From DASWHX01 sp036397995 (GTDB taxonomy: Bacteria; Bacteroidota; Bacteroidia; Cytophagales; Cyclobacteriaceae): 7,930 nt of DNA. The DNA lies in the NCBI GenBank assembly GCA_036397995.1, contig DASWHX010000101.1:1-7930 (forward strand). The letters are read 5' to 3'. The notes under the pieces are model-generated. The model was not told where the DNA came from, did not search any database, and saw nothing but the letters and a program-made list of their open reading frames with translations. The position numbers were made by a program, and so were the translations under genes. Shown piece after piece: positions 5,376 to 7,930 of this stretch (the first letter of the stretch is position 1; every line of letters begins with the position of its first letter).

Positions 5376-5613
5376 GTTAGCACTGTCCCAAGCATTGCAG
5401 CCAACGGTCTCGGCTATGAGTAGTTGCGTGGATTGGTGATTAACCTTGCAAGTACACACCAATCTGAAAATCCGCTAGAATTTTCAGAAGTAGGCGGTAC
5501 TTCCCCCGAAACAAAGTCCTTGTTTGTATCGATGACTGGTGTAATTTGCGGATTGTATCGCATTCCAATTTTTCTTATCATCTGAAGATAGGTTTTGATA
5601 TGTGGTTGCTAAC
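5376..5613. other. Structured non-coding element with hairpin chain
   Basis: This 238-bp non-coding segment is bounded by GTTAGCA (5376-5382) and its reverse complement TGCTAAC (5607-5613). Inside is a run of perfect hairpins that abut or nearly abut. They are GATTGGTG/CACCAATC (5431-5438, 5457-5464), CTGAAAAT/ATTTTCAG (5464-5471, 5480-5487), GAAGTA/TACTTC around GGCGG (5487-5492, 5498-5503), and AAACAA/TTGTTT around AGTCC (5509-5514, 5520-5525). A weaker AGCC/GGCT stem begins near 5398. No reading frame is supported. It could be a small non-autonomous mobile element, a recombination site or a structured RNA. Confidence 0.55.
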
Positions 5614-5649
5614 GCACATTATGCCGACACCTCGTGGAACACGAAGTCA

Positions 5650-5781
5650 ATGGTTGGGTTCTATAATAGACTTCACAAACGGAGACTTCTTGCAAAACAA
5701 CTGAACAAAGAATCAAAGTTGGTTGCGAAGGACTCATTAAAAGTGTTAGCTGAGTTTGAAAAACTTAACGATGAAGATTAA
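5650..5781 (+). pseudogene. Probable antitoxin remnant (C-terminal part)
   Basis: An open frame from ATG 5650 to TAA 5779-5781 encodes 43 residues, rich in Lys, Leu and Glu: MVGFYNRLHKRRLLAKQLNK followed by ESKLVAKDSLKVLAEFEKLNDED. It is helical and charged, and resembles the C-terminal tail of small antitoxins that precede MazF/PemK toxins in Bacteroidota (recollection of family pattern, not a search). The frame stays open upstream to 5599 without an ATG, and the hairpin element ends at 5613, so the N-terminal part may have been replaced by that element. Its stop overlaps the ATG of the next frame by 11 bases (5771-5781), a typical TA gene junction. It could instead be an intact mini-gene, but no DNA-binding domain is present. 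Confidence 0.45.
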
Positions 5782-5962
5782 GCAATTTGAGATTTGCAAA
5801 ACAGGAACTCTTTCTCCAAAATTATTCCGTTACATCAGGTTTCCGGACAGTGAGGGCTTGCGCAAAATCCAGTTCCAGTTAGAATTTATTAATTTAATAC
5901 TGCAAGACTTGCTTCAAAGATTTTACAGTGGTATTTTTTCCTGTGACCGCGAAGACATTTGA
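5771..5962 (+). pseudogene. Possible MazF/PemK toxin remnant
   Basis: From ATG 5771 the frame encodes 63 residues beginning MKIKQFEI. This matches the opening of many Bacteroidota MazF/PemK toxins (MKIKQFEIWxADLNP..., from memory). After residue 8 the match is lost: the expected W and the GxxPGKxRPV motif are absent, and the rest (LFRYIRFPDSEGLRKIQ and so on) is not recognised. A TTG start at 5756 would add five residues. The overlap with the preceding antitoxin-like frame supports an original antitoxin-toxin pair, with the toxin truncated by deletion and fused to unrelated sequence. It is unlikely to be an active ribonuclease. It ends 28 bases before the thioredoxin-like gene. Confidence 0.35.
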
Positions 5963-5990
5963 ACGAAGCCATGTTAATTAGATTAATACA

Positions 5991-7493
5991 ATGAAAAATT
6001 ATATTTTGTTAACTTTTTTGCTCACCCAGGGAGTGACTTTTGGCGGCTATTCACAGGAAATATCCGGCAAAGTGCAGGGAAGGGTGTATGATTCGGAGAA
6101 CAAAGATATTTACTACATTGAACCATTGGAAGGAAAATATTTTGAGTCGAACTTAAAGAAGGCTGCGCTAAGTTCTGCGGGGTTATTCCAAATAGAAATT
6201 TATAGTTCGAAACCCGCATTTATATATTTTTTTTCACCGGGAAATTTCGATTTGTTGCATATGGTTTTTTATAAACCGGGTATGAAATCCACTATGAATT
6301 TCAGAGATAACAAGATATTAGGTTTTAAAGGGGATTACACGACGGAGAATGAATTTTTATCCGGATTGCAAAGATCTTATTCTCATTCTCCAAACCTGAC
6401 TTTTATAAACTCCCTGGTAAAAAACAAAACCCCGGCAAATGCTTATGAAGAATGGAGCCAATATTTTGAAAATGAAACTGCAAACCTGGAAAACTATTTT
6501 AATGATACCCATTGCGATAACGATCTGCAGGAATTCTTACTTGTTGATCATAAGGCCTTCTTAGTAAATTCTTTTATTACATATATAATTAAGCAAAGCC
6601 CGGTTGGTTTCTCACAATTGACCAGAAGTCAAATGGATGATTCTCAAAAAATGGAAGTAAATACCTATGTGGCTGATTGGGGAAATATACTTGAGAAAGT
6701 GTTCTCTCACCTTTCTCTGGACAAAAACGCTTATTATTCTAAAGACTACAATGTGTATGTTGATAACTATATCGGTTGGTACCTGCTAAGATTTAGAGGA
6801 ATTAACCAACCTTCTAATTTTGTTGACCTTGTAGATTGGCATTACAATTACTCACCAAAATTTGAATCGCATCTGCCTCCGGAAGCACAGGAAGCATGGC
6901 TGGCCCGCCACCTGCAATTCCTGAGAGGATTAGGATCGATTGCATACGATGTTGGTTTCATTAACCTGCAAAATTATTTCAGAAATAAATATCCGGAATC
7001 TGCTTACCTGGATCATCTTAACAATTTTTCAATTGATGTTTACAAGTATCTCAACAGCCCGGCATCTTTAAACGATTATAAAATTTTTCTTAGCTCCCAG
7101 TATGAAACATTAGAATCATTATATGAGAACATCGAAAATAAATTTATTTATGTGGACCTCTGGGCTACCTGGTGCAAACCCTGTATCGAGGAGTTTCAAT
7201 TCTACCCTAATCTCAGGAACCAATTGAAAACTGATTCCGTAGAATTTTTGTTTATTTCTGTTGATGATTCGGCCAGTAGGCAAAAATGGCAGGAGATGGT
7301 TCATAGATTTGATCTTAACGGCGTCCATATAATGGCGAATAGCAACTTAAGAGCTTACATTTGGAATAAAATAATTAAAGAAAAGACTGAAGCGTATCCG
7401 AGGTATTTACTAATTGCTCCGGATGGTAAAATAATGGATGCAAATGCGCCTCCTCCCAGTAACGCTGAAAAGTTGATTCAGCTTATTAAGTGA
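5991..7493 (+). CDS. TlpA-like thioredoxin-domain exported protein
   Basis: This 500-residue protein starts with a signal peptide (about residues 1-21: KNY, then the hydrophobic ILLTFLLTQGVTF, then GGYSQ). A long region of about 360 residues follows, with no domain I recognise firmly; its beginning (ISGKVQGRVYDSENKDIYYIEP) has the beta-strand look of DUF4369-type N-termini, and the middle is helical and rich in Tyr, Phe and Asn. The last 120 residues form a thioredoxin-like fold: IYVDLWATWCKPCIEEF with active-site C395-K-P-C398, VEFLFISVDD (417-426), and the cis-proline region AYPRYLLIAPDG (P470). Such Bacteroidota proteins act in the periplasm as thiol-disulfide reductases of the TlpA/ResA group; the specific partner is unknown. 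It is followed by a probable terminator and appears to be a single-gene unit. The catalytic motif is intact. Confidence 0.85.
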   Translation: MKNYILLTFLLTQGVTFGGYSQEISGKVQGRVYDSENKDIYYIEPLEGKYFESNLKKAALSSAGLFQIEIYSSKPAFIYFFSPGNFDLLHMVFYKPGMKSTMNFRDNKILGFKGDYTTENEFLSGLQRSYSHSPNLTFINSLVKNKTPANAYEEWSQYFENETANLENYFNDTHCDNDLQEFLLVDHKAFLVNSFITYIIKQSPVGFSQLTRSQMDDSQKMEVNTYVADWGNILEKVFSHLSLDKNAYYSKDYNVYVDNYIGWYLLRFRGINQPSNFVDLVDWHYNYSPKFESHLPPEAQEAWLARHLQFLRGLGSIAYDVGFINLQNYFRNKYPESAYLDHLNNFSIDVYKYLNSPASLNDYKIFLSSQYETLESLYENIENKFIYVDLWATWCKPCIEEFQFYPNLRNQLKTDSVEFLFISVDDSASRQKWQEMVHRFDLNGVHIMANSNLRAYIWNKIIKEKTEAYPRYLLIAPDGKIMDANAPPPSNAEKLIQLIK

Positions 7494-7496
7494 GAA

Positions 7497-7521
7497 GGGA
7501 AGGTAATTTTTGTTGCCTCCC
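7497..7521 (+). terminator. Probable terminator after the thioredoxin-like gene
   Basis: Three bases past the TGA stop, GGGAAGGTAA (7497-7506) pairs with TTGCCTCCC (7513-7521), with one bulged A and one G-T pair, around a TTTTTG loop. The downstream T-run is short (TCTTTATT), so efficiency may be modest. A second small hairpin, TTCGCT/AGCGAA (7533-7538, 7549-7554), follows. Confidence 0.45.
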
Positions 7522-7615
7522 TCTTTATTGCCTTCGCTGGGTCTGCGCAGCGAACCCGTCGAAAACTGCCCGATGTATCATGCCGCGGGGTCCCTTGGAA
7601 AACCCACGGTAACAG

Positions 7616-7788
7616 AAAATCCGTTAAGTCCCAAAGGGACGACCTGTTTGTAGAAAATAAAACAATGCAATAAGCAGCTCCGTAGGAGCGACCTGTTTGT
7701 AGTAGAAAAAATCCGTTAAGTCCCAAAGGGACGACCTGTTTGTAGAAAATAAAACAATGCAATAAGGAAGCTCCATAGGAGCGACCTG
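7616..7788 (+). repeat. Two tandem REP doublets (four hairpins)
   Basis: A 59-bp sequence at 7616-7674 is repeated identically at 7708-7766 (92-bp offset), and the similarity continues for about 20 more bases with one base change and one inserted base. Each copy holds two 13-nt hairpins, GTCCC-aaa-GGGAC (7628-7640, 7720-7732) and GCTCC-g/ata-GGAGC (7677-7689, 7770-7782). All four are immediately followed by GACCTG, and the first three by GACCTGTTTGTAG. The two hairpin types differ in the stem but keep the compensating base, as expected for REP sequences recognised by shape. They sit directly upstream of an IS200-like transposase gene. Confidence 0.9.
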
Positions 7789-7792
7789 AAAT

Positions 7793-7930
7793 ATGCCAAA
7801 CACCTACACGCAAATTTATATTCAGATTGTCTTTGCAGTCAAAGGCAGGGAAAATCTTATTTCAAAATCACACCGCGAAGAATTGCATAAATACATTACC
7901 GGCATTGTGCAAAAGCGTGAACAAAAAATG
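7793..7930 (+). CDS. IS200-like (Y1) transposase, REP-associated (RAYT), 5' part
   Basis: From ATG 7793 the frame stays open to the window edge, giving 46 residues. They begin MPNTYTQIYIQIVFAVKGRE and include HREELHKYITGIVQKREQK. This is the N-terminus of the Y1_Tnp / IS200-like transposase family, whose opening beta-strand (Q-I-x-I-Q-x-V-F-A-V) and helix are well conserved. The catalytic HUH motif and Tyr lie further downstream, beyond the window. The adjoining REP hairpins indicate a RAYT (REP-associated tyrosine transposase), a domesticated single-strand DNA nuclease that acts on REP hairpins, rather than an IS with classical ends. The last REP hairpin (7770-7782) ends 10 bases upstream of the ATG, and no ribosome binding site is seen between them. 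Whether the full gene is intact cannot be judged. Confidence 0.85.
   Translation, partial: MPNTYTQIYIQIVFAVKGRENLISKSHREELHKYITGIVQKREQKM

Noticed and set aside
5376..5613. Integron attC site or gene cassette
   Set aside because: The end sequences resemble GTTRRRY/RYYYAAC only loosely, the key purine/pyrimidine positions fail, and no integrase is seen. The possibility is kept only as a generic cassette-like element.
7616..7788. CRISPR array
   Set aside because: There are only two copies, the repeats are 59 bp with internal hairpins, the intervening segments are related to each other rather than unique spacers, and no cas gene is present.
7478..7813. 111-codon minus-strand open frame over the REP region
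   Set aside because: Its repeated peptide is simply the translation of the tandem REP repeats, and it overlaps the terminator and the RAYT start.

Overview
The window looks like an accessory region of a Bacteroidota chromosome. The evidence is low GC, several TAnnTTTG-type -7 promoter boxes, few Shine-Dalgarno sequences, a GIN-domain (DUF2807) protein tail, a TlpA-like exported thioredoxin protein with a large N-terminal region, and REP hairpins beside an IS200-like (RAYT) transposase of a type common in that phylum. I cannot place it to genus.

Layout from left to right. Positions 2-178 hold the 3' end of a GIN-domain protein (+). Positions 180-510 carry a decayed transposase tail (IS1182-like, + strand, frameshifted) and no intact gene. 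From about 515 to 5222 runs a minus-strand block of toxin-antitoxin or TA-like modules. It contains a DUF4160/DUF2442 pair overlapping by ATGA, whose DUF4160 member is frameshifted near its start. Next come the abortive-infection type IV TA pair AbiEi (2451-3269) and AbiEii (1465-2310), separated by a 140-bp repetitive, cruciform-capable spacer. Last is a three-gene HipB-HipS-HipT set (5222 down to 3536) with 3-nt and 1-nt gaps. On the + strand, 5650-5962 holds what looks like the remains of another TA pair: an antitoxin C-terminus overlapping a MazF-like N-terminus that then diverges. Structured non-coding stretches separate the modules (1110-1464, 3296-3535, 5223-5649). The most striking is a chain of four back-to-back hairpins at 5431-5525, inside a 238-bp segment bounded by GTTAGCA/TGCTAAC.

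Positions 5991-7493 (+) encode a 500-aa exported protein with a C-terminal thioredoxin fold (WCKPC). After a probable terminator hairpin, 7616-7788 holds two copies of a REP doublet (four 13-nt hairpins, each followed by GACCTG). These lead directly into the start of a Y1/IS200-like transposase (7793 to the window edge), so this is a REP-RAYT locus.

Taken together, the region reads as a TA/defence island that has gained and lost modules. The AbiE and HipBST operons are intact and have plausible autoregulatory operators: a 17-bp palindrome 9 bp upstream of AbiEi, and 12-bp direct repeats 40 bp apart upstream of HipB. The DUF4160 gene, the MazEF-like pair and the IS1182-like transposase are in decay. 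I see no wholly new multi-gene system. The best candidates for undescribed biology are the extended HipB, the altered HipT activation motif, the hairpin-chain element and the abiE spacer.
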